48,846 nt of DNA from Sterolibacterium sp. (GCA_028713555.1 JAQTOA010000019.1:1-48846), one strand, 5' to 3'. Counted from the first letter of the stretch, positions 37,256 through 44,727 are shown. Notes: generated by a model from the sequence alone, not told the origin. Translations and numbers: made by a program.

Positions 37256-37448
37256 GACGCCAGGCTATCGCCGCCTCGATGTCGGCCGGCTGCATCAAAC
37301 ATCGCGGAAGCCGCGCCGTTTCACGGGAAACATTCTTAACCGGCTTTTGGGGCTGCTGGCGCGACTTTACCCCCTTGCCGCTATCACCTCCTTGCCGCGA
37401 CTCCGATCGCGTCAAGGCGATTGCGAGGGCAAGCGGGCTCCCCATCAT
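37140..37448 (-). CDS. Small hypothetical phage protein
   Basis: 102 residues, starting in an ATGA overlap with the gene upstream. Basic, Gln-rich N-terminus; MQPADIEAAIAWRLENIPADDVEALALVLRPG is the best-looking stretch. The last ~20 residues (after VLRPG) look unlike it and lie where the next gene's frame takes over, which supports a junction near 37,200. Confidence 0.45.
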   Translation of the reverse strand: MMGSPLALAIALTRSESRQGGDSGKGVKSRQQPQKPVKNVSRETARLPRCLMQPADIEAAIAWRLENIPADDVEALALVLRPGYSRAVQYACERTPENRRSG

Positions 37449-37741
37449 TGCACCGTTGGCCCCAGGATGTCGCCAACAACGGCAGCATGCACACCAACAG
37501 CCCGCTGTGCGGCATTGGCCAGCCTTCTGGCAACTTCACGTGCGAATACCGCATGACACGCATTAAAATCTTCCAATTGCGCGTCCATGATCGGTTCAAG
37601 GAACTCGATAGCTTCATGGATTTCACCAACGGCAGCGTAAATTCCATCAGCAAGGGCGCGCTCCCTGTGCGTCATTCGCGCATTAGCTTCGCGGAATTCG
37701 TTGGCAACAACTTTGTCCCGCTCTTCATTGGATGCGGTCAT
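37445..37741 (-). CDS. Hypothetical phage protein, helical
   Basis: 98 residues from the ATG at 37741, in an ATGA overlap with the gene upstream. Almost wholly helical and charged (ASNEERDKVVANEFREANARM, HEAIEFLEPIMDAQLEDF). Not recognised. Part of the coupled replication operon. Confidence 0.55.
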   Translation of the reverse strand: MTASNEERDKVVANEFREANARMTHRERALADGIYAAVGEIHEAIEFLEPIMDAQLEDFNACHAVFAREVARRLANAAQRAVGVHAAVVGDILGPTVQ

Positions 37742-37977
37742 TGTCGGCACTCCGCTACGGCCTGCATTACCCAGAGCATCGTTACCAATCCAGCCGGATC
37801 GGTGACGCCCAATGCCTGCGCTGCTTTGGCAGTAGCCTTCTCGGGATTGACGCCAGGCCGCAGAAAACAGAACGGCGGTACTTCGGTAGGAGTGCGGGCG
37901 GCATGCTTAACTATTCTGCCCGCAGCGTAGAACCGCAGTGCGGCATCAACCTGGTTCCTGGTCGGCGCTTTACTCAT
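37738..37977 (-). CDS. Small hypothetical phage protein
   Basis: 79 residues (MSKAPTRNQVDAALRFYAAG...). Its ATG lies in the dnaB stop region (ATGAGTAA). Contains PPFCFLRPGVNPEKATAKAAQALG. Not recognised. The first 19 bases of coding DNA recur at 44728-44746. Confidence 0.55.
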   Translation of the reverse strand: MSKAPTRNQVDAALRFYAAGRIVKHAARTPTEVPPFCFLRPGVNPEKATAKAAQALGVTDPAGLVTMLWVMQAVAECRQ

Positions 37978-39367
37978 TGAAGCCGCGCCGCTGGCGTACT
38001 GGCTTAGCCTCATGCGCCCGCTGCGCTGCCTCTGCAATGGCATTGCGGTCGGCATCTCGGAATCGGCTGAATTCTGGCTGGAATACCAGCTGCACGTTGC
38101 CGCATTCGCCCATGCGATTCTTCCGCACCAGCACCTCAGCCAGTCCTGCGTAGGGGCTGCCGGGGTTGTAGTAGTCATCGCGGTAGATCATTGCAACGAC
38201 ATCGGCATCCTGTTCGATGGCGCCGGACTCGCGCAGATCCGAAAGCATCGGTCGCTTGTCCATCCGCTCTTCGCACTTGCGCGAGAGCTGCGACAGGAGA
38301 ATGACTGGAACGTCCAGGTCGCGCGCCATGAGTTTCAACCCGCGGGTAATGTCGCCAAGCTCTTCGTTGCGGTTGTTGCCCTCGCCGCGCATGAGTTGCA
38401 GGTAGTCGATCACCACCAGCGCCAAGCCGGTCTTGCGCATCTGCCGACGCGCTCGAATGCGCATTTGGCTGACTGACAGGCTCGCAGACTGATCGATGTA
38501 AAGCGGCACTTGGTACAAGCGCCCGATCGCCGCCGTCATTCTGTCCCAATCGTCGTTATTCATCCGGCCAGATGCCAGGCGCTTGCCGTTGATCCCGCCC
38601 AGGCTCGACAGCGAGCGGGTCGCCAGTTGCGTGTCGCCCATCTCAAGCGAGAACACCAGCGCGGGCTTTCCGGCAAGCGCGACGTTTTCCGCGATGTTGA
38701 TTGCCAACGCGGTCTTCCCCATCGAAGGGCGGCCGGCGATCACGATCAGGTCACCGCCCTTGAGTCCGTCGAGCATGGCGTCGAGGTCAGCCAGGCCGGT
38801 AGGTAGCCCTGAAATCTCTCCATCACGGTCATACCGCGCCTGGATCTGCTCTGCCACAGAACTCAGCACTTCGGTGATGCTGCTCGGCTCGCTTGTGTTC
38901 GGGCCATGCTCGGCAAGCTCCAAGAGCTTGGATTCGGCTTGATCGAGTAGCTTCCTGACATCCTTACCGGCCGGATTGAACGCACTGGCAGCAATCTCTT
39001 CACCAACCACCACCAAGCGGCGCAGCACCGCGCGCTCATGAACAATCTCGGCATAGCGCCGGATATTGGCCGCCGATGCCGTGTTGTTGGCAATCTCGCT
39101 CAGGTAGGCCAGTCCTCCAGCTTGTTCAACCTCGTTATGCTTTTCGATGGACTCGAATACGGTCACGACATCAGCTGCTTTGCCAACGCCGGCCAGCAGC
39201 GAGATATGCCGGAAGATGCGGCGATGATCGTCACGGTAGAAGTCGTCCGCGCCCACCACGTCGGCAATGCGGTCCCAAGCCCGGGCGTCGAGCAGTAGGC
39301 CGCCGATCAAGGACTGCTCGGCTTCGATGCTATGCGGAGGTAGAGCGATTGTCATAGGCGCGTTCAT
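37970..39367 (-). CDS. DnaB-type replicative helicase, element-encoded
   Basis: 465 residues from the ATG at 39367 (ATGA overlap with the initiator-like gene). N-terminal DnaB domain (PPHSIEAEQSLIGGLLLD), linker, then the RecA-like core with Walker A GRPSMGKTALAIN, SLEMGDTQLATR, Walker B ALVVIDYLQLM, SQLSRKCEERMDKRPMLSDLRESGAIEQDADVV. Complete. Being next to an initiator-like gene with iterons, it should be loaded at the element's own origin. Confidence 0.93.
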   Translation of the reverse strand: MNAPMTIALPPHSIEAEQSLIGGLLLDARAWDRIADVVGADDFYRDDHRRIFRHISLLAGVGKAADVVTVFESIEKHNEVEQAGGLAYLSEIANNTASAANIRRYAEIVHERAVLRRLVVVGEEIAASAFNPAGKDVRKLLDQAESKLLELAEHGPNTSEPSSITEVLSSVAEQIQARYDRDGEISGLPTGLADLDAMLDGLKGGDLIVIAGRPSMGKTALAINIAENVALAGKPALVFSLEMGDTQLATRSLSSLGGINGKRLASGRMNNDDWDRMTAAIGRLYQVPLYIDQSASLSVSQMRIRARRQMRKTGLALVVIDYLQLMRGEGNNRNEELGDITRGLKLMARDLDVPVILLSQLSRKCEERMDKRPMLSDLRESGAIEQDADVVAMIYRDDYYNPGSPYAGLAEVLVRKNRMGECGNVQLVFQPEFSRFRDADRNAIAEAAQRAHEAKPVRQRRGFNE

Positions 39368-40122
39368 ATCGCGCCCGCCATAGGTGAGGATTGCGCGTCC
39401 CTGTGATAGAAGTTCTCCAGGCACCTGGCAAACTTAGACGGAGCCATGAGGAAGTCAATATCGGCGAAAAACGGAGGCCTACCTGGCTGCGGTCTTGCCT
39501 TACCAGTGAGGAAATCCGATTCGGCGCAAGTAGCGAAAAACGTCTCCCAAGCGGTAACCCCACCTGGGATAGTCGAATACCCGAAAGGCTTGCATGTGAG
39601 TTTCGCCGCCTCATCCCACCGCGCCTTGATCGTGCCACGCCGTGACGGATTCAGTACCTTGCATCTGGGGTTGCCAGGCATCAGACGGTGATAAGCCTCA
39701 ATAATTGTTTCTGCTGGGCATGGCAATGGGTCAGGCGATGAAATCGCCCTGGTGGTTCTTTTGTGGTTCACTGGTGGTTCGGGTGCAGTGGGCTTCAGGG
39801 GTCTACTGCTACCGGCTTCAGGGGTGCCTGCTACCGGCTTCAGGGGTGCAATCTTTTCACCCTGCAATACATGCACCCTGAAAAGATTGCAGCCTCTTGG
39901 TCCCTTGTTCGTCTCGATCGTCAGTTCGCCGGTCTTCGCAATCTTTGCCAACAGGTAGTAGGTGTTGCGCTCCGACATGCGGATTTTCTTGGCAAGAGTG
40001 CCGACCGATGGCCAGGCAACGCCATCATCATTTGCGAAGTCTGCAATAGCGAGAAGTAGGAGAAGTTCGGTGCCACCGAGGTTCGAATGATCCCAAACTC
40101 GGGACATTGTGCGGATGGCCAT
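39364..40122 (-). CDS. Replication initiator-like protein (winged helix, lambda O-like)
   Basis: 252 residues. The N-terminal winged helix is of the HTH_36 type (LGGTELLLLLAIADFANDDGVAWPSVGTLAKKIRMSERNTYYLLAKIAKTGELTIE). A Pro-rich linker (~95-130) is encoded by the iteron-like repeats. The C-terminal part has AWETFFATCAESDFLTGK and FARCLENFYH, as in phage O-type proteins that recruit helicase. It sits directly upstream of the dnaB gene with an ATGA overlap. Confidence 0.75.
   Translation of the reverse strand: MAIRTMSRVWDHSNLGGTELLLLLAIADFANDDGVAWPSVGTLAKKIRMSERNTYYLLAKIAKTGELTIETNKGPRGCNLFRVHVLQGEKIAPLKPVAGTPEAGSSRPLKPTAPEPPVNHKRTTRAISSPDPLPCPAETIIEAYHRLMPGNPRCKVLNPSRRGTIKARWDEAAKLTCKPFGYSTIPGGVTAWETFFATCAESDFLTGKARPQPGRPPFFADIDFLMAPSKFARCLENFYHRDAQSSPMAGAI
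39791..39891 (+). other. Candidate replication origin: iterons plus 13-bp inverted repeat
   Basis: Three copies of GGCTTCAGGGGT start at 39791, 39814 and 39836 (spacing 23 and 22 bp, about two helical turns). Immediately beyond, TGCAATCTTTTCA (39847-39859) and TGAAAAGATTGCA (39879-39891) form a perfect 13-bp inverted repeat around 19 bases. All lie inside the initiator-like gene, the same layout principle as lambda ori within gene O. Confidence 0.6.
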
Positions 40123-40124
40123 GG

Positions 40125-40400
40125 CTAGCCTCCCGCCCGGGCCAGCATGCCAAGCGCCTGGCGCCGCAAGCTCATCGCGCGCAGCAGCATATCTTCAGCG
40201 ATATGCTTTTCGCAGATTGTGGATTTGGTCTTCCAAGGAAGGTTTGCGCCACACTCAGTGCAACGAGGCTGGCGTGGCGGTTGGAATTGGATCAAACGGA
40301 ACACTGTGCTATTCTTTGCCTTGAGGTTGCCCGCCTCTACTGTTTCATCTGCGCCCCGTCCGATCCTACCCGGCGGGGCGCTTCCACGTTGGGGCATCAT
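40125..40400 (-). CDS. Small zinc-ribbon-like phage protein
   Basis: 91 residues from the ATG at 40400 (GGGGAGG seven bases upstream; ATGA overlap with the preceding gene). The middle reads RCTECGANLPW followed by STICEKH: three cysteines and a His, which could bind zinc. Function unknown. Two bases separate it from the initiator-like gene. Confidence 0.6.
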   Translation of the reverse strand: MMPQRGSAPPGRIGRGADETVEAGNLKAKNSTVFRLIQFQPPRQPRCTECGANLPWKTKSTICEKHIAEDMLLRAMSLRRQALGMLARAGG

Positions 40401-40684
40401 TGCGCACCCTCCCCAGCCAGGGCGCGACGTAGATCGCCAACGCGCCACGCATTAAATCTCTGACCGGCCAACTTACAAGGTGCTGGCACGCGCTTCGCCT
40501 TTACCCACCGCCAAAGCGTTACCGGTGTGATGTCGCGGTATAGACCGCGAACAACATCGGAACCAACAAATGCCTCGTCAGGAAGTGAGCTGAAATTCTT
40601 GAGCCCGAATGAAATTGCCCTAGGTGTTTCGGGTGTTTCGGGTGGCGAGCCCATGGCGGCTACCACGATGCCACTCCTGCGCAT
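40397..40684 (-). CDS. AlpA-like DNA-binding protein
   Basis: 95 residues or 85 from an inner ATG at 40654. The C-terminal half is a small winged helix (VVRGLYRDITPVTLWRWVKAKRVPAPCKLAGQRFNAWRVGDLRRAL) of the AlpA/excisionase type. AlpA is the usual activator of Gram-negative phage satellites, but also occurs in prophages. It overlaps the next upstream gene by 25 bp. Confidence 0.65.
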   Translation of the reverse strand: MRRSGIVVAAMGSPPETPETPRAISFGLKNFSSLPDEAFVGSDVVRGLYRDITPVTLWRWVKAKRVPAPCKLAGQRFNAWRVGDLRRALAGEGAQ

Positions 40685-40914
40685 TCTGTCTTCGGCTGCT
40701 GAGTCAGGCGCTCAAATGAATCTGACGGCCACAACAAGCGCCCATTCAAACATTTGGTAGGCACAAGCCCGAAGTACGAACCCTTACGGCAGAAAGCAAC
40801 TCGCAAAGAATGCGGTTGGAGACCAAGGCCAGCGGCTAGCTGCTCGGTTGTGATACCGGTTTTATGTGGATTTTGAGTTGTCACGCGTAGCTCCTTTAAA
40901 CCGAATCCAAACAT
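40660..40914 (-). CDS. Small helix-turn-helix phage protein
   Basis: 84 residues. TTEQLAAGLGLQPHSLRVAFCRKGSYFGLVPTKCLNGRLLWPSDSFERL is a short DNA-binding module of a kind common in phages. First gene of the coupled replication operon, immediately after the paired GCTAGCTAGC repeats. Confidence 0.6.
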   Translation of the reverse strand: MFGFGLKELRVTTQNPHKTGITTEQLAAGLGLQPHSLRVAFCRKGSYFGLVPTKCLNGRLLWPSDSFERLTQQPKTECAGVASW

Positions 40915-40994
40915 CAGATTCCACGGTTTAATGCTACACTTTAATATTCAGCCGAATGCGTGTAACGCACTGAATAACAACAGATAATGGACAA

Positions 40995-41037
40995 AAGCTA
41001 GCTAGCTCCTGTCAGAAATGCAGAAGCTAGCTAGCTT
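40995..41037 (-). promoter_or_regulatory. Paired palindromic repeats upstream of the replication operon
   Basis: AAGCTAGCTAGCT occurs twice (40995-41007 and 41025-41037 region), 29-30 bp apart; the inner AGCTAGCTAGCT is self-complementary. They lie between the gene that ends at 41027 and the operon that starts at 40914. Candidate operators for the element's regulator. Confidence 0.5.
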
Positions 41038-41647
41038 GTTGAGAAACGTATTCAGCGCGAACCGACTTAGCGAGGTTGCGCAGGGCTGTCTTCTTGAGAG
41101 TCGCGCCTTTTTCAATCAGGAAAGTGGCAATAAGCGAATCATTCCAACTCGCTGATTTCGGGTTTTTCAGAATGTCTGTAATTGCCGTCGTCAGTTTGGC
41201 TCTATTTTCCGCCGCTTTTTTCCTTTGGGTCTCACCGCCCTTAATGCGCCCGTTGTTGGCTTTCAAGCCCTTCGAGTATTTCTTGGCATCGCTACTCGCT
41301 TTGGCCCATTCAACCGCCAGCATCTTGATCACTGCATTTCCCTCTGTCAACAATTGAACCGCCAGCGCCTTCGCCGATTCTTCAACCCACAATGCCATCT
41401 GTGCCGCAGCATTGACCTCGTTTTCCGTCAAGGCGCGGCTCACTTCCGGGCCTAACCCTTCCGGGTCAAACCCTTCGACAAGCGTAGCGTGATTGCCGTC
41501 AGAAAGGTCGCCCGCGATTGCTTTGCAAACAGCATAAAAGGTACGTTTCGCGATTTCATCAATGATGCGCTTGTGATCCTCATTGACCGCGGCTGTCTCT
41601 TTTGGCACTGAACGTACCAGCCCTAACGGCCCCACTCCAGGTTTCAT
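41027..41647 (-). CDS. Hypothetical phage protein
   Basis: 206 residues, soluble, Lys- and Ala-rich. Helical centre (ENEVNAAAQMALWVEESAKALAVQLL), then a basic segment (GRIKGGETQRKKAAENRAKLTTAITDIL) and a C-terminal WNDSLIATFLIEKGATLKKTALRNLAKSVRAEY that could be a small DNA-binding helix bundle. Not recognised. Confidence 0.6.
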   Translation of the reverse strand: MKPGVGPLGLVRSVPKETAAVNEDHKRIIDEIAKRTFYAVCKAIAGDLSDGNHATLVEGFDPEGLGPEVSRALTENEVNAAAQMALWVEESAKALAVQLLTEGNAVIKMLAVEWAKASSDAKKYSKGLKANNGRIKGGETQRKKAAENRAKLTTAITDILKNPKSASWNDSLIATFLIEKGATLKKTALRNLAKSVRAEYVSQQAS

Positions 41648-41662
41648 TTGCTACCCTCCCGA

Positions 41663-41848
41663 TCAGACCGCCGCTAATTCCCGCACATCACGCAGTAATT
41701 GAGCCCTTCCCGTCGTCCGCTGCCGTCGGCTGTATCCGCGCTTGATCGCCTTCCGCGTGCCCGGCTTCCAGTGCAGAAAATGCCGCCAGCGGGTGAGGGC
41801 GTCGTATTCGTCGCCACCGGCCATGGGGATGATGTGAGCGCGCTTCAT
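41663..41848 (-). CDS. Very small basic hypothetical protein
   Basis: 61 residues, many Arg (KPGTRKAIKRGYSRRQRTTGRAQLLRD). It sits 15 bp upstream of the 206-residue gene and 5 bp after mqsA, in the same direction, so it is probably translated. Function unknown. Confidence 0.5.
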   Translation of the reverse strand: MKRAHIIPMAGGDEYDALTRWRHFLHWKPGTRKAIKRGYSRRQRTTGRAQLLRDVRELAAV

Positions 41849-41853
41849 TGTCG

Positions 41854-42267
41854 CTACGCCGATTCTGCCCGCAGTTCCTTGAGAAGCTGGGGGTGCTTGT
41901 CCAGCAACCGGAACAAGTTGAGGACTGCCGCCACCGGCTTGGCCTGGCCACGTTCGTACCGGGAAAACGCATTCTTGCCGCCGCCAGCCAGCTTGGCTGC
42001 TTCCTGTTGGGTCAGCTTCAGTTTCTTGCGGATGCGCGACAATTCGGCGATTTCCTCGGTATCAACGAGGTCACGAAAGGCCATCCATGCGGACTCTTCC
42101 CGTGCATCGTGTTCCGGGAATCCATCGTGGCAGTGATTGCAGAATGCGCCCTTCGCCGTGTATTCGTAGATGCGCCCTCGGTACTCCAGGTTCTGCTTCT
42201 GCTTTCCATCCTTCAGGGTTCCATCGAAGCACAGAGGGCACTCCTTACCATTCCATTTTGATGCCAT
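41854..42267 (-). CDS. mqsA: MqsA antitoxin
   Basis: 137 residues. N-terminal zinc domain with CPLC and CNHC pairs, and a C-terminal HTH (IRKKLKLTQQEAAKLAGGGKNAFSRYERGQAKPVAAVLNLFRLLDKHPQLL) nearly identical in pattern to E. coli MqsA, including the FSRYE-G-A-P recognition part. It neutralises MqsR and represses the operon. One base after mqsR. Confidence 0.93.
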   Translation of the reverse strand: MASKWNGKECPLCFDGTLKDGKQKQNLEYRGRIYEYTAKGAFCNHCHDGFPEHDAREESAWMAFRDLVDTEEIAELSRIRKKLKLTQQEAAKLAGGGKNAFSRYERGQAKPVAAVLNLFRLLDKHPQLLKELRAESA

Positions 42268-42268
42268 G

Positions 42269-42568
42269 TCACATCTCCTTGAAGGACACCACGAAGTATT
42301 CGCCGGCCTGCTGGAATTTCACGTAGAGCGGCTTTCCGCGCCATTCGCCGTGATACACATCCTGCCAGACACGATGATCCTTGTTCGTGGTCATGCTCTT
42401 GTAGAAATCGGAACGGGACAGCCGCCGCACCACTTCAAGCGCCTCCGCCATCCCCATGCCCGCTGCCCGGATGCCAAGCTGGGCGGATTGGGTCAGGTTC
42501 ATCGCATCGATACTGCTCATCTGCTTCTGAATGGCTGACAGCGGGTAATGGGGAGTGCGCTTTTCCAT
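42269..42568 (-). CDS. mqsR: MqsR mRNA interferase toxin
   Basis: 99 residues, the usual length. MEKRTPHYPL at the start, DFYKSMTTNKDHRVWQDVYHG and PLYVKFQQAGEYFVVSFKE at the end; the active-site Lys, Gln and Tyr of E. coli MqsR (K56, Q68, Y81) have counterparts in FYK, WQD and LYVK. It cleaves mRNA at GC(U/A). Toxin precedes antitoxin, as in E. coli. There is no Shine-Dalgarno and the promoter is so close that the message may be leaderless. Confidence 0.93.
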   Translation of the reverse strand: MEKRTPHYPLSAIQKQMSSIDAMNLTQSAQLGIRAAGMGMAEALEVVRRLSRSDFYKSMTTNKDHRVWQDVYHGEWRGKPLYVKFQQAGEYFVVSFKEM

Positions 42569-42574
42569 GTCGGT

Positions 42575-42603
42575 ATATTACCCTAATAGGGGATGCAATG
42601 CAA
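42575..42603 (-). promoter_or_regulatory. mqsRA promoter and operator
   Basis: On the minus strand: TTGCAT, 17 bases, TAATAT. The spacer contains the palindrome CCCT-ATT-AGGG (42580-42592 with flanks), matching the form of MqsA operators (AACCT-N3-AGGTT type). The -10 ends six bases before the mqsR ATG. Confidence 0.7.
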
Positions 42604-42654
42604 GAGGGGAAACGGGAAGAAAGCCGCGCCCACTGGAGTAGGCGCGGGGTGGTT

Positions 42655-42828
42655 TCATTGCACTGCATTCCCAATCATCAGTCTTGCGGATATTCCCTTG
42701 CGTCTGATCCGATTGAGCGCCTTCTTCCCCTGAAAGCGCGTGCGCATCGAGGCAATCAGCTTCATTGCCTGAAACCCGTCCGGGCGTGCAATGGCTGCGA
42801 AGACATCATAGGTCTTTTGATTTCTCAT
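42655..42828 (-). CDS. Small basic hypothetical protein
   Basis: 57 residues: MRNQKTYDVFAAIARPDGFQ, then SMRTRFQGKKALNRIRRKGISAR. GAGGGA lies six bases before the ATG at 42828. It follows the S24-like gene by 10 bp. Not recognised. Confidence 0.5.
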   Translation of the reverse strand: MRNQKTYDVFAAIARPDGFQAMKLIASMRTRFQGKKALNRIRRKGISARLMIGNAVQ

Positions 42829-42838
42829 GATCATTCCC

Positions 42839-43228
42839 TCAGTGAGTCATGCAGCGAATTGAACCGACCACGAGCCCAGCGATGTTCAGCAGATCGTGGC
42901 TACAGCTATGGTTCGTGTAGTTTGGATTCGCGAGGCCGATCCAGTATTCGTCTTCCGATGGCTTGGAAAACAACCGGCGCGTGACACTTCTGATGCTCTG
43001 TGATGGCGGGAATTGGGTTCCAGGCTTGCCAGGGAAATTGAGCAGATAGATTCCGTCTTTAGCGTGCCACGTGATGGCGGTGTCGACAAGAACGATAGAG
43101 CCTTTCGCTATCTCCGGCTCCATGGAGTCTTCTTGCTGAATGAAAACCAACAGATCAGGATTGTGCGGGTCAGCGCCGGTAATCCTGGCGACGGCCTGAG
43201 AAACGATAGTTTCTTGGATAGTGGTCAT
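42839..43228 (-). CDS. S24/LexA-like domain protein lacking a helix-turn-helix
   Basis: 129 residues. The Peptidase_S24 core is clear: QQEDSMEPEIAKGSIVLVDT with the nucleophile Ser, and KDGIYLLNF. The strand that normally brings the catalytic Lys reads SIRSVTRRLF, with Arg where Lys is expected. No DNA-binding domain precedes it. So it is a sensor-like domain alone, perhaps not self-cleaving. Overlaps the upstream gene by ATGA. Confidence 0.7.
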   Translation of the reverse strand: MTTIQETIVSQAVARITGADPHNPDLLVFIQQEDSMEPEIAKGSIVLVDTAITWHAKDGIYLLNFPGKPGTQFPPSQSIRSVTRRLFSKPSEDEYWIGLANPNYTNHSCSHDLLNIAGLVVGSIRCMTH

Positions 43229-43848
43229 TGCGTGGTCCTCCGTTCAGCGATAGTCGGGAAGTGGATCACGTTGCCATCGGTGCGATACTTCGGTACTACT
43301 GGCACCATGCTCCCATCAGCGAATGCCAGGCGCAGTTCCTCGAATGCCCGATGAATCCGGTTTAGCGATGTCGGCGTGAATACATAAGCCACAGCTTGCA
43401 TGTACTCGCCCAATGCCCCGATAGTGCCCTCGATGATGTAGCTGTACTTGTCGCGCGCTTGTTCCTGTGAACACGGCGTTGCAGCCTTACCAAATGAGGA
43501 TTTATCAGATTCTTTCTTGGCATACTTCGCCAGTTGCAACCGCTCTTCATGCGCAGTGCGGAACTTATCGACACACATCATCCCATTTGGATACTGCTTG
43601 ATGGAAACTGCGCCGAGCTCTCGGTGTGCGTTAGAGATGTGCCGTCCTCTTCCCTCTCCTATTATCAGGAACCCGCCCTCAGGATTCAAGGCAATATACC
43701 GAGCATACCGCCCAAGCCCTTCTAGCCATTCTGGAAGAACGATACCCGCTGCCAGCAATGCGGTTTGTGTTCCTCTGTATGAAACGCGTGAGGGCATCTC
43801 GGAAATGTGAACATCCGCCAGAAGTACAGTTGATTTAGTAGTGCTCAT
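43225..43848 (-). CDS. Hypothetical phage protein
   Basis: 207 residues from the ATG at 43848, in an ATGA overlap with the gene before. Contains LPEWLEGLGRYARYIALNPEGGFLIIGEG and a C-terminal VVPKYRTDGNVIHFP. Soluble; not recognised. Confidence 0.55.
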   Translation of the reverse strand: MSTTKSTVLLADVHISEMPSRVSYRGTQTALLAAGIVLPEWLEGLGRYARYIALNPEGGFLIIGEGRGRHISNAHRELGAVSIKQYPNGMMCVDKFRTAHEERLQLAKYAKKESDKSSFGKAATPCSQEQARDKYSYIIEGTIGALGEYMQAVAYVFTPTSLNRIHRAFEELRLAFADGSMVPVVPKYRTDGNVIHFPTIAERRTTQ

Positions 43849-44099
43849 GCGGCACCGCCTTCCATCTCTGCTGCTTCCGGCAATTCCACTTCCGCCCATT
43901 CCTCTAATGAACCACGGGTAGGAATGTGCCCTAGAGATATAGCACAACGGTCGGCAAGAAAGCCTGCCTTTGCGCATAACGCTTCAATGCTGGACAGGTC
44001 GTCATTGCTCAGTATCTGCGTAAGTCTCATAATCGAATTGATTAAGGTACTCACCCGTGCCATGTCGCCGCCAAGCTGCTCTACGTTGAGGGCACTCAT
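43845..44099 (-). CDS. Small helical protein, third of a coupled set
   Basis: 84 residues, ends EGGAA. Helical (DMARVSTLINSIMRLTQILSNDDLSSIEALCAKAGFLADRCAISL). It and the two genes before it share size, helical make-up and a Gly-Gly-Ala-Ala end encoded by nearly identical DNA; see the set's other members. Confidence 0.55.
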   Translation of the reverse strand: MSALNVEQLGGDMARVSTLINSIMRLTQILSNDDLSSIEALCAKAGFLADRCAISLGHIPTRGSLEEWAEVELPEAAEMEGGAA

Positions 44100-44404
44100 G
44101 CTGCACCGCCTTTCTGCAGGGCGCTCCGAGCAATGATATTCACGTCCTCGGCATTGCTCCGTATAGATTCGAGTTCAGCGTGCGCTGCGTGCACCAGGGC
44201 GATTACCTGCAGATGCTCGGCCGATCCCTCTATTTCCGAATCTCCCAGAACTTTGTCGCAGAGGCTAATGAGGGATTCTGCGCGAATAGCCGCAAGGCAA
44301 ATGTCCGTTGCATTAGAGTCGACTTGCTCGAAGACTGGGGCCGAATGCTTTTTCGTCGCTGGGTGGGCGCTCTCAGAGGTTCGCCGGATGCATGTGGTAT
44401 TCAT
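44096..44404 (-). CDS. Small helical protein, second of a coupled set
   Basis: 102 residues, ends KGGAA, ATGA overlaps on both sides. Central helices DICLAAIRAESLISLCDKVL and LQVIALVHAAHAELESIRS. Loosely resembles DUF3077/DUF6124-type phage and Pseudomonas proteins; no function can be given. Confidence 0.55.
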   Translation of the reverse strand: MNTTCIRRTSESAHPATKKHSAPVFEQVDSNATDICLAAIRAESLISLCDKVLGDSEIEGSAEHLQVIALVHAAHAELESIRSNAEDVNIIARSALQKGGAA

Positions 44405-44691
44405 GCTGCACCGCCTTCCACCGAAATGTTAGAACTCAGGGCTACACAGCAGGTATCAAGGATTAGCTTGATGCCACCGCCAATGTCCTCATCGGCAATG
44501 TTGAACTCGCAGGCGCTCTGCTCCATCATTGCCGTCATAGAGCAGGAGAGGAAGCCGAGAACTGCATGCACCGAGCGCATGGTGTCTTCGGGGCTCTGGT
44601 GGGACAGCGGATTGCTTGCCGGGTTGAATACCAGTGTTGTTGAATCAGAAGCCTCGCGAACGAGGGTAGGTTTAGAATTGCGGGTAGCCAT
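44401..44691 (-). CDS. Small helical protein, first of a coupled set
   Basis: 96 residues, ends EGGAA. Start ATG at 44691 with TAGGAG eight bases upstream. LVFNPASN, then EDTMRSVHAVLGFLSCSMTAMMEQ and GGIKLILDTCCVAL. First gene after the integrase in the leftward direction. Confidence 0.55.
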   Translation of the reverse strand: MATRNSKPTLVREASDSTTLVFNPASNPLSHQSPEDTMRSVHAVLGFLSCSMTAMMEQSACEFNIADEDIGGGIKLILDTCCVALSSNISVEGGAA

Positions 44692-44727
44692 GCTTGCATC
44701 TCCTAGTCAGGTGCTTCGTGGTTAGGG

